A DNA stretch of 64,000 nucleotides, from the NCBI GenBank assembly GCA_963744875.1, contig CAVUVQ010000002.1:62001-126000 (forward strand), written 5' to 3'. This DNA comes from JACDAE01 sp963744875 (GTDB lineage: Bacteria; Chloroflexota; Ktedonobacteria; Ktedonobacterales; Ktedonobacteraceae). Position 1 is the first letter of the stretch. Every line of letters begins with the position of its first letter. Shown one piece after another: positions 54,449-63,875 of the stretch. A model generated the notes under the pieces. It worked only from the letters and a program-made list of their open reading frames with translations. It was not told the DNA's origin and did not search any database. A program made the translations under genes and the position numbers.

Positions 54449-55348
54449 GTGTCAGCAGCATATTGGTTTGCGCGTGGTAGTGGTACACTTGCGAAGTGGA
54501 CGCCACGCCCTATTAGGCACTCCGTTGGCTCTGTCCTGAGTGCTGCAACATATCTTGCCTGGCAGGCAAAACGTCAGGTGACAGTGCAGAATATGGCTCA
54601 GGTAACCGGACGTTCGCCGCATGATCCCTACGTGCAACGCCTGGCTTTTACTTCATGGTACAATTATGGACGCTATGCATCGGATTTTATGTATTTTCCC
54701 TATACAGATATGGCCTATGTTGAAGACAACATGCGCGATCTTACCCCTGGAGGAACATGGTCACAGTTTCTGGATCAGGCATTACAATTGGGAAAAGGGG
54801 TTGTCATCGCCACCGCTCACTTTGGCAACTGGGACCTTGCGGGTGCCCTGGTCGGTCGCCATTATCCACTCTCAGGCGTAACGGAAACCTTTAGTGATCC
54901 GCGCCTGAATGATCTTTTGCAGAATCAACGCAGAGACAAGGGTATTACGGTCATTCCAATGGAAAGTTCAGCGCGACGTATTTTGCGCGTCTTACAAAAA
55001 AATGAAGCGGTCGCTCTCGTCGCTGATCGTCCCCTTTCACCACAGGAAGGCACGCCCATCCAGTTTTTCGGGCGCACAACCTATGTGCCGAGCGGACCTG
55101 CAACGATGGCCGTGATGAGTGGCGCTTCCATTGTCCCTGGTTATGTCTGGTATGGGCATCATCATCAGTTCTATGTCCGCTGCTTCGATCCGATTACACC
55201 ACGCCCATATAAAGGACCAGCCGAGCGCGAAAGAGAAGTGATACGCCTGACACAATACACCTATGATGCCCTCGAAGTCATGATACGCGCGTGGCCGAGC
55301 CAATGGTACATGTTCCGACCCTTCTGGCCCCAGGAGACTCTATCATAA
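54449..55348 (+). CDS. LpxL/PatA-type lipid acyltransferase (first)
   Basis: A 299-residue lysophospholipid acyltransferase-family protein starting at GTG 54449 with GGGAGG upstream. The catalytic HX4D motif is intact: AHFGNWDLAG (His124, Asp129). Supporting motifs are GVTETFSDPRLNDLLQNQR and ADRPLSPQEGTPIQFFGRTT, ending PSQWYMFRPFWPQE. This is the HtrB/LpxL group, which includes mycobacterial PatA, acylating phosphatidylinositol mannosides. No other lipid A genes are visible, so a glycolipid acceptor is more likely than lipid A. It is overlapped by one base with a second acyltransferase. Confidence 0.88.
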   Translation: MSAAYWFARGSGTLAKWTPRPIRHSVGSVLSAATYLAWQAKRQVTVQNMAQVTGRSPHDPYVQRLAFTSWYNYGRYASDFMYFPYTDMAYVEDNMRDLTPGGTWSQFLDQALQLGKGVVIATAHFGNWDLAGALVGRHYPLSGVTETFSDPRLNDLLQNQRRDKGITVIPMESSARRILRVLQKNEAVALVADRPLSPQEGTPIQFFGRTTYVPSGPATMAVMSGASIVPGYVWYGHHHQFYVRCFDPITPRPYKGPAEREREVIRLTQYTYDALEVMIRAWPSQWYMFRPFWPQETLS

Positions 55349-56247
55349 TGTATACTCTTTTCCTATTAGCCATTAAACTGATTCCCTGGCTCCCCGGCTG
55401 GCTGCTTGAGATTATTGCACGCATTGCAGGACTGGTCGCCTGGTTTGTAGCTACTAAAGCAAGAGAGCAAGCCACCCAGAATATGTTGCACGTGTTGGGA
55501 TCTCAGGTGCTGAACACTCCCATGGGACGACGAAAATTGCGTTATACAGTACAGACAATGTTCTATAATAATGTGTTGAACTACCTGACCATGTTCTCAC
55601 TCGCTTCCCGCAAACCAGCTCGCATCATGCGCGAAATACATATAGAAGGCAAGGAACATTTCGAGGCTGCATTCACAGTTGGCAAAGGCGTTATCATCTC
55701 TTCAGCACACATTGGCCCATTCAACTACCTGTTCCAATGGGTCTCGCTTTCTGGCTACGATCTCACTCTTCCCGTGGAACAGTTGCAAGATCCACGTATG
55801 CTCGATCTGATTACAAATCTGCGCAGTAAGAATGGTACCCATGTTCTTCCACTACAGGGAAGTGCTGGAATGCGTGTCCTGTTTCAGAAATTACGTAGCA
55901 ACAAAGCCATCTTGCTTACGGCTGATCGTGCCATCGAAGGCCAGAGCAGCGAAATGACCTTCTTCGGTGCCACCGCTCGCCTCCCCGTGGGCGTTGCACA
56001 ACTAGCAAAACGAACTGGAGCTACAGTCGTGGGTGCCTGTGGCTGGCGCACACCTGAGGGAGCGATATACGGTCGCTTCTTCCCTATATCGCTGGCGCTT
56101 TCAGAAGAGCAGGCCACGAATGCGGATGAGATACAGCAAGCAATCGTGGCTCTTCTGGAACAAAATATCGCTGACCATCCCGATCAGTGGATGGCCTTTG
56201 CACCGATCTGGACGGAAACGTATAAGATGATTATGACGAACCCTTGA
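55348..56247 (+). CDS. LpxL/PatA-type acyltransferase (second, HX4N)
   Basis: A 299-residue paralogue of the preceding protein; its ATG overlaps the upstream stop (TAATG). It has an N-terminal membrane-associated segment (FLLAIKLIPWLPGWLLEIIA) and retains LLTADRAIEGQSSEMTFFGA and HPDQWMAFAPIW. The catalytic motif, however, is AHIGPFNYLF: His121 with Asn126 where an Asp or Glu is expected. It may have lost activity, act as a partner subunit, or use another acid. A tandem pair suggests a complex or sequential acylation. Confidence 0.82.
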   Translation: MYTLFLLAIKLIPWLPGWLLEIIARIAGLVAWFVATKAREQATQNMLHVLGSQVLNTPMGRRKLRYTVQTMFYNNVLNYLTMFSLASRKPARIMREIHIEGKEHFEAAFTVGKGVIISSAHIGPFNYLFQWVSLSGYDLTLPVEQLQDPRMLDLITNLRSKNGTHVLPLQGSAGMRVLFQKLRSNKAILLTADRAIEGQSSEMTFFGATARLPVGVAQLAKRTGATVVGACGWRTPEGAIYGRFFPISLALSEEQATNADEIQQAIVALLEQNIADHPDQWMAFAPIWTETYKMIMTNP

Positions 56248-56975
56248 GCGAGCGCATCACACGTCGTGGCGGATCTACGAACCAGCTCCAGGCACATTGT
56301 GCAACATAGGCTGCAACGGGAAGATGTGCAGGAGGCGTCTCTTGTCCCCCGGCATGCACCGTTCGCTCAACAATACCCTGTCGCAATTCATCGCTCGTAC
56401 TACCCGGAAAGAGCGTGTAGGCTGCACCGATATGTTGCCAGAAGTGCGCATCGCTGCCACCAATATCCGCGAAACGCCACTGCTCATTTGCTGCCCGTAC
56501 CGTATCGCGCATCGAGGCATTGGCGGGCGAGGGATTATAGATCTCAATACCATCGATGGAGAACCCTTTGTTCAGCAATTCATCAATTTTAGCACGACTC
56601 AAACTGGGAACCAGGCGACCAAGCGGATGAGGAATAATTACCAGCCCACCCTGCTCTTTGATAGCCTCGATGCTCTCTTCAACGGAGCGCAATGCTTTGG
56701 GCGCACGTTCCACGAAGAGTCCCAACAGATGGCCTTGCCGCGTGCTCACCTCGACGCCCCGAATCAACTGAAAAGGCGGCTTTTCCTGTTGGGCGAGCAG
56801 ATCGGCGACACGTTTAGCTCCCTCAACGTGATCGTGATCCGTGATGGCAATCACCTGCAAGCCACGTTGCGTCTGCCTGCTCAATCACACGAGCGGGACT
56901 GGCCCATCCATCGCCCAGATTGGTATGCATATGGATATCAGCCTTACTGTATCCTTCAGATGCTGGTGTACTCAT
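56231..56975 (-). pseudogene. PHP-domain phosphoesterase, frameshifted
   Basis: Read from ATG 56975, the protein starts MSTPASEGYSKADIHMHTNL (the HxH metal motif of PHP), then GDGWASPARVIEQADA. One extra base near 56864-56872 breaks it; the next frame continues RGLQVIAITDHDHVEGAKRV, IIPHPLGRLVPSL and ADIGGSDAHFWQHIG to 56231. With that base removed it is 247 residues and has all expected metal ligands. PHP proteins of this size hydrolyse nucleoside 3',5'-bisphosphates or RNA ends. It overlaps the end of the second acyltransferase gene by 17 bases in convergent orientation. Confidence 0.8.
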
Positions 56976-57107
56976 AATAATTTTTTAACAATCCTTAAAC
57001 GTAATGTTCGCTTTTGTATCCACATTGGGATAAGGCAATCAAACCGATGTCCGATGAGCGTTTATGAAACCCGTATCTCTCGTAATGCGTCAACCCATAT
57101 GTTCACT

Positions 57108-57136
57108 TTGACATAAGGTTGAGTATCATTTATGAT
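57108..57136 (+). promoter_or_regulatory. Promoter of GT4-GNAT operon
   Basis: TTGACA (57108-57113), a 17-base spacer and TATGAT (57131-57136) lie in the 390-base gap upstream of the glycosyltransferase. The leader is about 220 bases and contains a 28-codon frame from about 57194 with a weak ribosome site, which I do not call. Confidence 0.7.
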
Positions 57137-57366
57137 ATTCGTGTAACATATCTCTTAACAAAAGCATTATATGATAGAGAGAGGATAAGTACTATGGTGG
57201 GAGTGGTGATGAAGGGGGATAAAATATTTTATAAAGGGACTACACAATATCGGAGTACGCATGCTAATTGTGACAATTGATTGGGGGATTGCGTGACACA
57301 AAAACGGCTGAGTACTGTTCGCCATGGGCGCACACAGAAATATTCGGGGCAAGGGGGAGGCGGCAA

Positions 57367-58563
57367 ATGAAAATTGGTATTGTATCACCGTATGATTGGA
57401 ACTATCCAGGAGGCGTGCGTGAGCATATTCGTCACCTGGCTGAGCAGTTTATCCTCCTGGGTCACGAGGTACGCGTCCTCGCACCTGGCAAAGAGACGAA
57501 GGGTATTCTGGCGGAAAAACATCTCTTTTATGGCATGGGGAAAACCGCACCCTTACCTTTCAATGGCTCGATTGCCCGCATTGCGATTGATCCTATGCTT
57601 TCATGGCATGTGCGCGACATTCTACAGCGCGAGCGTTTCGATGTCCTACACATTCATGAGCCGCTGGTCCCTGGTCTCTCCCTCACCACCTTGCGCTTCT
57701 CGCGTACGTTAAACGTGGGCACCTTCCATACCTTTACCCAGGCCAGTAGTATCGCTTCTCCCTATCACCTGGCGTATGCTTCCGCCGCACCATTTCTCCG
57801 CCCCTACTTCCGTCGCCTGGATGGACATATTGCGGTCTCCACTGCTGCGCATCAGTTCGTTTCGCGTTACTTCACGACGGACTATCAGATCATCCCCAAT
57901 GGTGTTGACCTGGAGCGTTTCCATCATGACGTGCAGCCTCTACCAGAATTTCGTGATGGTAAGCAGAACATTTTATTTGTTGGACGTTTTGAACGCCGTA
58001 AAGGTTCAAAGTATTTGTTGCGTGCCATCCCTTTGATTCGCGAAAATCATCCCAATACACGTTTTATCTTCGTTGGCGAGGGACGCCTGCGCTATGCTTT
58101 TCAACGCTATGTACAACGTCATGGCTTGCAGGATGTGATCTTTACCGGCTATATCCCGGATGCTGATCTACCACGTTACTTTGCCACCGCGGATCTCTTT
58201 TGTGCACCCGCGATCACTGGTGAAAGCATGGGCGTCGTTTTGCTGGAGGCAATGGCGGCAGGCAAACCGATCGTTGCCAGCAATATCCCTGGTTATGCTA
58301 CCGTCGTCGATTCGGGTACCGATGGGCTGCTCACGCCACCACGCGATAGCCGCGAACTGGCGAATGCAATTGGCTACTTGCTCGATAATGAGCCATTGCG
58401 GCGTCTCTTCAGCGAGAATGGTCAACGGAAAGTTCACCAGTACGCATGGCCATATGTTGCCAGTAAAATCCTGGATTATTATTATATGCTGCTGGATGAG
58501 CGTAATATTGAGATGAGTTCGTCACGTGTAAGATACAAAAAACGCTATCGACTGGAAGAATAA
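57367..58563 (+). CDS. Glycosyltransferase family 4, PimA-like
   Basis: A 398-residue GT-B enzyme from ATG 57367, with GGGGGAGG upstream. The N-terminus MKIGIVSPYDWNYPGGVREH then IRHLAEQFILLGHEVRVLAP matches PimA and relatives, including the PGGV motif. The region DVLHIHEPLVPGLSL and TFHTFTQASS is the acceptor side, and EX7E is in PAITGESMGVVLLEAMAAGK. PimA adds mannose to phosphatidylinositol. In actinobacteria it is next to the acyltransferase PatA; here two acyltransferases are 1.1 kb away with a PHP gene between. Acceptor and sugar remain inferred. The GNAT gene starts right after its stop. Confidence 0.86.
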   Translation: MKIGIVSPYDWNYPGGVREHIRHLAEQFILLGHEVRVLAPGKETKGILAEKHLFYGMGKTAPLPFNGSIARIAIDPMLSWHVRDILQRERFDVLHIHEPLVPGLSLTTLRFSRTLNVGTFHTFTQASSIASPYHLAYASAAPFLRPYFRRLDGHIAVSTAAHQFVSRYFTTDYQIIPNGVDLERFHHDVQPLPEFRDGKQNILFVGRFERRKGSKYLLRAIPLIRENHPNTRFIFVGEGRLRYAFQRYVQRHGLQDVIFTGYIPDADLPRYFATADLFCAPAITGESMGVVLLEAMAAGKPIVASNIPGYATVVDSGTDGLLTPPRDSRELANAIGYLLDNEPLRRLFSENGQRKVHQYAWPYVASKILDYYYMLLDERNIEMSSSRVRYKKRYRLEE

Positions 58564-59070
58564 ATGAGCTATCGCATCCGTCCGGTCACAAAAGATGATG
58601 AGCCGTTCCTCTGGGAAATGTTATACCATGCCGCGCATATGGCTGAAGAAGGCGCAATATCTTCTGAAGCTGCAAAGCAGAACCCTGATCTACTGAAATA
58701 TGTCAAGGACTGGGGGCGCGAGACAGATATCGGCTGCCTCGCACTTGATACAGAGAGCAATCAGCCCATCGGCGCTGCCTGGATACGTTTGCTCATTGGC
58801 ACCGAAAAAACGATCAGCTATGTGAATGATCTCACTCCTGAGTTAGCAATCGCGGTGCTACCCAATTACACCGGGAGCGGTGTAGGAACCCGACTGCTAA
58901 CTCATGTTCTTGCCGCTGCGGAAAAGCGCTACAGCTCAGTTGTGCTCAGTGTACGTGTAGGCAATCCTGCGCAACGGCTTTACCAAAGGATAGGTTTTGT
59001 TGTCATTGGGAAAACAATAAACCGTGTTGGGACAGCGTCCCTGAATATGCTTTATCGCTTTCCCGTATAA
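58564..59070 (+). CDS. GNAT family N-acetyltransferase
   Basis: A 168-residue GNAT protein starting on the base after the glycosyltransferase stop. Acetyl-CoA binding shows in LAIAVLPNYTGSGVGTRLLT (motif A, with the Q/RxxGxG/A-like GSGVGT) and RVGNPAQRLYQRIGFVVIGK. It has no fused domain. The substrate is unknown; co-translation with the glycosyltransferase hints at a sugar or cell-envelope substrate, but this is only context. Its end overlaps the convergent gene by 19 bases. Confidence 0.85.
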   Translation: MSYRIRPVTKDDEPFLWEMLYHAAHMAEEGAISSEAAKQNPDLLKYVKDWGRETDIGCLALDTESNQPIGAAWIRLLIGTEKTISYVNDLTPELAIAVLPNYTGSGVGTRLLTHVLAAAEKRYSSVVLSVRVGNPAQRLYQRIGFVVIGKTINRVGTASLNMLYRFPV

Positions 59071-60426
59071 GTCAATTTATATACCGTCCCACTGAGATCG
59101 TCGGAGATCAGAATGTTCCCCTGTGCATCGACAGCACTATCAACCGGGCGGCCCCATACGTCCTGCTTCTTCGTATCCAGCCAGCCAGTCACCAGATCGA
59201 CCTGATTGCCCGGTTTTTGTGTAGAGGCGTTCCAGGGGAAGTAGATCAATTTATATCCTGTTTTAAGAGTACGATTCCACGAGCCATGGAGCGCTATCAA
59301 CGCTCCATGGCGATAGCTTGTCGGATACGTTTGTGTTTTGCAAAAAGGTCAATCCGAGTGGCGCTGAGTGAGCCTGAATACCTTTCGTGATGCGATCCAT
59401 CTTATTGCAATTGACATGTCCATTCGCGTTGAACTCCACATCGCGATCAAAAGGCATGTTATTAACAGTTTTATCGGGATCAGGATTGCAGAACGGCCAG
59501 CCATAATTGCCCCCATCGCGTACAGCAATGAACTCCTCAGGAGGATGATTATCGACATAGGCAGGCAGCACCTTCTGATAGTTGCCGCTTGCATCGCGGA
59601 ACGGATACGCAATATTATCCCGGTTATTTACGGCTACCCATAATTGATTTGTACCTGGCAGAAACGCCAGTCCCTCGGCATTGCGCAGTCCCTGAGCATA
59701 CAGGCGTCTGTGACTACCATCTGCATTATATTGATAGATCGCCGCCCGTTCAGGATTGCTCCGGGTATCAGACACACAGGCATTGCAGGTAGAGCCAATC
59801 GACACGTACAGCTTATCATGCGAATCGAGCGCAATATTCTTCAGTTCATGCCCATAAGTCCCGTGCAGTTCAGGTAAGCTACTATCGGGCAGACCTGCGA
59901 CAACTACCTGTCGATTATGTGCTACCGTATCGCCTGGATGATAGATGAAACGATTGATCTGATTAGTCTCAGAGATATAAACATACGTTGTTTTGCCAAT
60001 GGCATGAAATACAATATCATGCGGTTTGCGCAAGCCAGTCACAAAATTGAAGATACGGGGATCGCCATGCAAAACGGAGCGCACCAGGACGACTTTCCCT
60101 TCGCCGGGTTCCGAGACCAGGAGATCGCCATTGGGAGCAAGCGCCATAAAACGTGCGTCAGGGATACGAGCATACACCGCAATTTTAAAGTTGGGTGGAA
60201 CAGTCAACTTACGCTCAACATTAAAGGGACTTGTGCGCATACTTGTCGGAACGCTCACCTGCACTGCAACGCTTCCCGCAGGAGTCGTCTCCTGGGTAGA
60301 GGGATACGCTGTTTTAGGGACCTGTATTCCCTGAGCAGATATGTTCGTATCGCACGCACTCAAAACTATCATCATACATACAAACAGCACCATTATGGAT
60401 ACTGGAAGCCTATCTTCCCTTACCAT
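59052..60426 (-). pseudogene. Sorbosone-dehydrogenase-like lipoprotein, frameshifted
   Basis: Starts at ATG 60426 (AAAGGAGA upstream) with a lipoprotein signal ending VLSAC. The beta-propeller of the L-sorbosone / PQQ-glucose dehydrogenase fold follows: FKIAVYARIPDARFMALAPN, GDLLVSEPGEGKVV, YGHELKNIALD, and the conserved GGNYGWPFCNPD. Near 59316-59322 one extra base breaks it; the next frame gives SYRHGALIALHGSWNRTLKT and ends GTVYKLTYTGKR. With that base removed it is 457 residues. It would oxidise sugars or aldoses outside the cell, probably with PQQ. A Cys pair (CNACVSDTR) is present in the middle. Confidence 0.82.
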
Positions 60427-60866
60427 ATAATCTCCTTTGCCATCTACTACTTCTCCACTCCTAGCGGGTATCTCTATTCGAGACAAGTCCGCGTACCATC
60501 GATTTTGAAGAAAACCCTGTCTATTCGTCATATAATGTAGAAGGTCATCCTCCGCAATGGAAACAATTATCGTTAAACAGCACGATCCAGCCAGATACAT
60601 CGTTTACGACGCTCAACACTATACTGCAATGGGGTTGGCGGCGTCCAGCGCTTTATTACAATGTATGAATAATGCTTTTTCATCCCTTTAAAATCCCTCC
60701 CCCACAAACGTCATTATCAATGCAACTCCATTTTGTTGCGTGTCATATTGTTCTATTCTGCCTCAGTGTAATCTATTAATCTCTGGAAACTCTGCTCGGG
60801 GGGTTGCTATACACCCAGGAACAACTTAAAATAGATATGTGGCTATTAAATTTGGAGATTGAAAAA
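60427..60866. other. Divergent intergenic region, nothing recognised
   Basis: About 440 bases between the sorbosone-dehydrogenase-like gene and the zinc-ribbon gene. It must hold both promoters, but I see no clear -35/-10 pair or repeat. The region next to 60804 has an open frame extending the downstream gene that lacks a ribosome site. Confidence 0.4.
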
Positions 60867-61844
60867 ATGAGTAAGATCTTCGAGAATGTGCGTCTCGCCG
60901 TAGGATTTGGCCTTAGCGAAAACGAAATGTATAACCGCGCCTTCGAGAAGGGCGTGCTGATGAAGGATTTCTCCCGCGCGGCACAACTCTTTGATGAGGC
61001 GGCAAAAAGGGCTTCTGAACGCGGCAATTTGCTCCTGGCAGGGCAGGCAACGGCCAATGCGCTGCTGTATCGCTATCTCACCACGGGCAACGCGAACCTG
61101 CTTGATCCCCTGCTCAAAGCCTTGCGTGGCTTGCAAGAGATCGAATGCATCGGCCTACAAATGGAACGTATGGCAACCGGACCGCTGTGTGCCGAACTGG
61201 ATTGCCGCCTGATCGAAGCCACGATTGCCAGCGCATCACAGAATGATATACTACGTTTGCGCGACCTACATAAAATCGCCAGCACAAAATTTGAGGCCAT
61301 CCTTCAGCAGCAACTGATCACCTACGAGTACGTTGTATCGGGCGTAGGACATGATGGGAAGGTCAGCGAGCGCCACCTCTATCATCATGGCATGTATCAT
61401 TTTTATGAGGCCATGCTGAAAAAAGACCGCGATCCCGCCGTTGCCATTGATGATCTCGCGCTAGCATTACAGGCGTTTCGCCGTTGTGATGATGCATCCT
61501 GGGCGCAAAGAGTAGCCACATTGCTGGACAACTGGCGTCTCTCACGTACATGCTGGCTCTGTCATCGCGAGGTGCGCGGTTATGAACTGCACTTTTCGAT
61601 GTGTCGCGCAACCGTGACGCCATACACGCAACGCCTGCTCGAAAGTCTCAATCAGGACGTTTCCGCCGCTAATCTGGAGAGCATGCGCGTCGCCATCTGC
61701 ACTCCCTGTGGCTCAATGATCACATTCAAGGCAACGGAAGAAGCTGAAAGAGTGCGCAAAGAAATGACCGCTAAGCTTGATGTGGCCTTTAAACGCATTC
61801 AACTGCTTGAAGAACGCGTCAACAGGCTTCAATTCAAACATTAG
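60867..61844 (+). CDS. Helical protein with zinc-ribbon cysteines
   Basis: A 325-residue protein of unknown function; the ATG at 60867 has GGAG 10 bases upstream. The first 200 residues are helical and TPR-like (AAQLFDEAAKRASERGNLLL, AVAIDDLALALQAFRRCDD). In the C-terminal third, Cys229-x2-Cys232 (CWLCHR) and Cys278-x2-Cys281 (CTPCG) form a zinc-ribbon pair, with a lone Cys246 between. The end (KLDVAFKRIQLLEERVNRLQ) is a coiled coil. It lies 53-100 bases upstream of another zinc-ribbon gene, likely in one unit. Confidence 0.6.
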   Translation: MSKIFENVRLAVGFGLSENEMYNRAFEKGVLMKDFSRAAQLFDEAAKRASERGNLLLAGQATANALLYRYLTTGNANLLDPLLKALRGLQEIECIGLQMERMATGPLCAELDCRLIEATIASASQNDILRLRDLHKIASTKFEAILQQQLITYEYVVSGVGHDGKVSERHLYHHGMYHFYEAMLKKDRDPAVAIDDLALALQAFRRCDDASWAQRVATLLDNWRLSRTCWLCHREVRGYELHFSMCRATVTPYTQRLLESLNQDVSAANLESMRVAICTPCGSMITFKATEEAERVRKEMTAKLDVAFKRIQLLEERVNRLQFKH

Positions 61845-61944
61845 CACCCACACAAGGTCACTTGGATACCTGTAATGATCACGTTTATATGATCGTGTGG
61901 CTGTCGACAACACTGTAATTTACAAACCAGACCTGGAGTTGCTC

Positions 61945-63858
61945 GTGGATAAACAGGACATACAAACTATTCTCGACTCGCTGGACGTACAGATCTCAAT
62001 GGGGAGGATCGACCAGGCAACTTATGATACGCTCAAACAAAAATGGACGCAGCAACTACAGGAAATCGCCACCAGAGAAACAGGCCGTATCCTTACCATA
62101 GCGCCAACCAACGGCGAACGTAAAACCGAAGATAATATCGATACATTTATCCCCGCCCCCTTAGTACAGCACGTACCAACACCTATCCCACCATCAGATG
62201 AGCAACCCCACTATACAATAGAGGTGCTGGCCTGCCCAAAATGTGCTGCACCCACAGCGCTTCAGCCCGGACAGGATCTGACCCGGCCAGTGCAATGTCC
62301 CTTCTGTGATACCGTTTACACGGTCCGTCAGAGCCAGGATAACGCCCAACAACTCAAGCAGGAATTGAAGGCATGGCTTGATCAGATGATTGTTGGCAGC
62401 GGATATACCGGAGCCAGTAGCGTCGATGTCAATGCACGCCGTTTCATCTTCACCGAATCTCTGTATCCCACGCTCAAGAAAGACATTGATCGTCGCCTGG
62501 AAGCGTTTGAAAACGTACTGGAAGCGCCCCTCGTGCAGATCGAAGAGACAAAGCATTTTCGCGATTATCGCCCCGATACACGCCTTACAACAATGGCGCG
62601 AGGCAATAATCAGTGGTTAAAGACGCTCTCGACGCGCGTCATGGCACAACAATTGCAGGATTTTGCCGTCGTACAGGATGACAAAGAGAAGTTGCAGCAA
62701 CTGCAGATGCGTGTTCTAAGCCTGATCTATTATACCAATATCGCGCAGCACCAACTCTCACCAACATTTGCTTCCTATCATACTGTACGCCAGAACGTTA
62801 CAGCCTTGCAAAAAGACTATCAAGCATACGCGCAAAAGATTGGTGACGAACATTATCTCTCTTATATTCATGTGTTGGATGCACGCATGAGCGGCGATAT
62901 TTTACTCCTGGACCTGCTCATTTCTACGCTGGCCGAGGGCCGCAGAGTGACGCCCGAAAAGCTTTTACTACAGATAAACAATGTTCTTGCCCAACTCAAT
63001 AAGGCATATCAATTAGCGCGTGTCTGTACTTATAATCCGCTTTATACCAGTCCGCTTGAGCAGGGCATCCAGAAGGACATCACCGTTGCTCGCATCGTAT
63101 TGGCCGTTGCCACCAGTTTTGAATTCGTCACTCGTACACAGTCCGAAGAATTTAAACCCTTTTATATACGCTTGCTGCGTTATGCCAATAGTCTGGCAAA
63201 ATTTCAAAATGCCGAACACCTGTTATGGTTACTCACCTCAGTCGGGCGTGTGCTGGCGGCACAGGCCGGAGACGCTCCCTTGCCTGTCGTGAAGGATTGG
63301 AGCTGGCTCGAAGCCACCGTTGAGGCTAATAGGCGCAAAGCAACCCTTGGTATGGCGGGTGAGACGGCTCAGGTGCAGGCACAGCATTACCATCCTTACT
63401 GGGTTGCTGAACTCAGTTATAGTGCAGTAAGTGGTGGCGTACTGACTAAGAAGGTCAGTGTACATAAAGGATTTTTGTTGGTGGACGCAACCTCCACTGA
63501 GGAGGCACCTGTTATAACTCCTGTCGTAAACACAGATTCCGCATTACCACTTGTACAGGTGGGGCTGCAAAGTTTTCAATTGTTAGACAAACAGATCGTC
63601 TCACTGCCCGCAGTCATGACCTATGATATGGCCGCACGAGCAATGAAAGCATATACCTACACACACGAAACCGAACTAAAAATACTTGCTGTTCGTATGA
63701 TTGGTGTACTGTATTTACCTGTAGCGTCTGTCTGTTATACTGTGAAAAATAAACAAAGAACTATGATTGTAGGCCGCTTGAATGGGATTAATCAACATGT
63801 GGAGCATGCGTTGAAGCAAACGCAAAAATTCTTGCATGAACCGGGGCCGGTTCTCTAG
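61945..63858 (+). CDS. Large zinc-ribbon protein of unknown function
   Basis: A 637-residue protein from GTG 61945, eight bases after GGAG; a GTG at 61897 would add 16 residues but has no ribosome site. After a short N-terminal helical part, one zinc ribbon is seen, CPKC and CPFC (Cys97, 100, 118, 121). The centre (about 140-480) is helical. The C-terminal region (about 490-620) is mostly beta (YWVAELSYSAVSGGVLTKKV, SVHKGFLLVDAT). There is no signal peptide or catalytic motif. It is 17 bases from the next gene. The family is not recognised. Confidence 0.65.
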   Translation: MDKQDIQTILDSLDVQISMGRIDQATYDTLKQKWTQQLQEIATRETGRILTIAPTNGERKTEDNIDTFIPAPLVQHVPTPIPPSDEQPHYTIEVLACPKCAAPTALQPGQDLTRPVQCPFCDTVYTVRQSQDNAQQLKQELKAWLDQMIVGSGYTGASSVDVNARRFIFTESLYPTLKKDIDRRLEAFENVLEAPLVQIEETKHFRDYRPDTRLTTMARGNNQWLKTLSTRVMAQQLQDFAVVQDDKEKLQQLQMRVLSLIYYTNIAQHQLSPTFASYHTVRQNVTALQKDYQAYAQKIGDEHYLSYIHVLDARMSGDILLLDLLISTLAEGRRVTPEKLLLQINNVLAQLNKAYQLARVCTYNPLYTSPLEQGIQKDITVARIVLAVATSFEFVTRTQSEEFKPFYIRLLRYANSLAKFQNAEHLLWLLTSVGRVLAAQAGDAPLPVVKDWSWLEATVEANRRKATLGMAGETAQVQAQHYHPYWVAELSYSAVSGGVLTKKVSVHKGFLLVDATSTEEAPVITPVVNTDSALPLVQVGLQSFQLLDKQIVSLPAVMTYDMAARAMKAYTYTHETELKILAVRMIGVLYLPVASVCYTVKNKQRTMIVGRLNGINQHVEHALKQTQKFLHEPGPVL

Positions 63859-63875
63859 AAAAAGGGAAAAATCTC

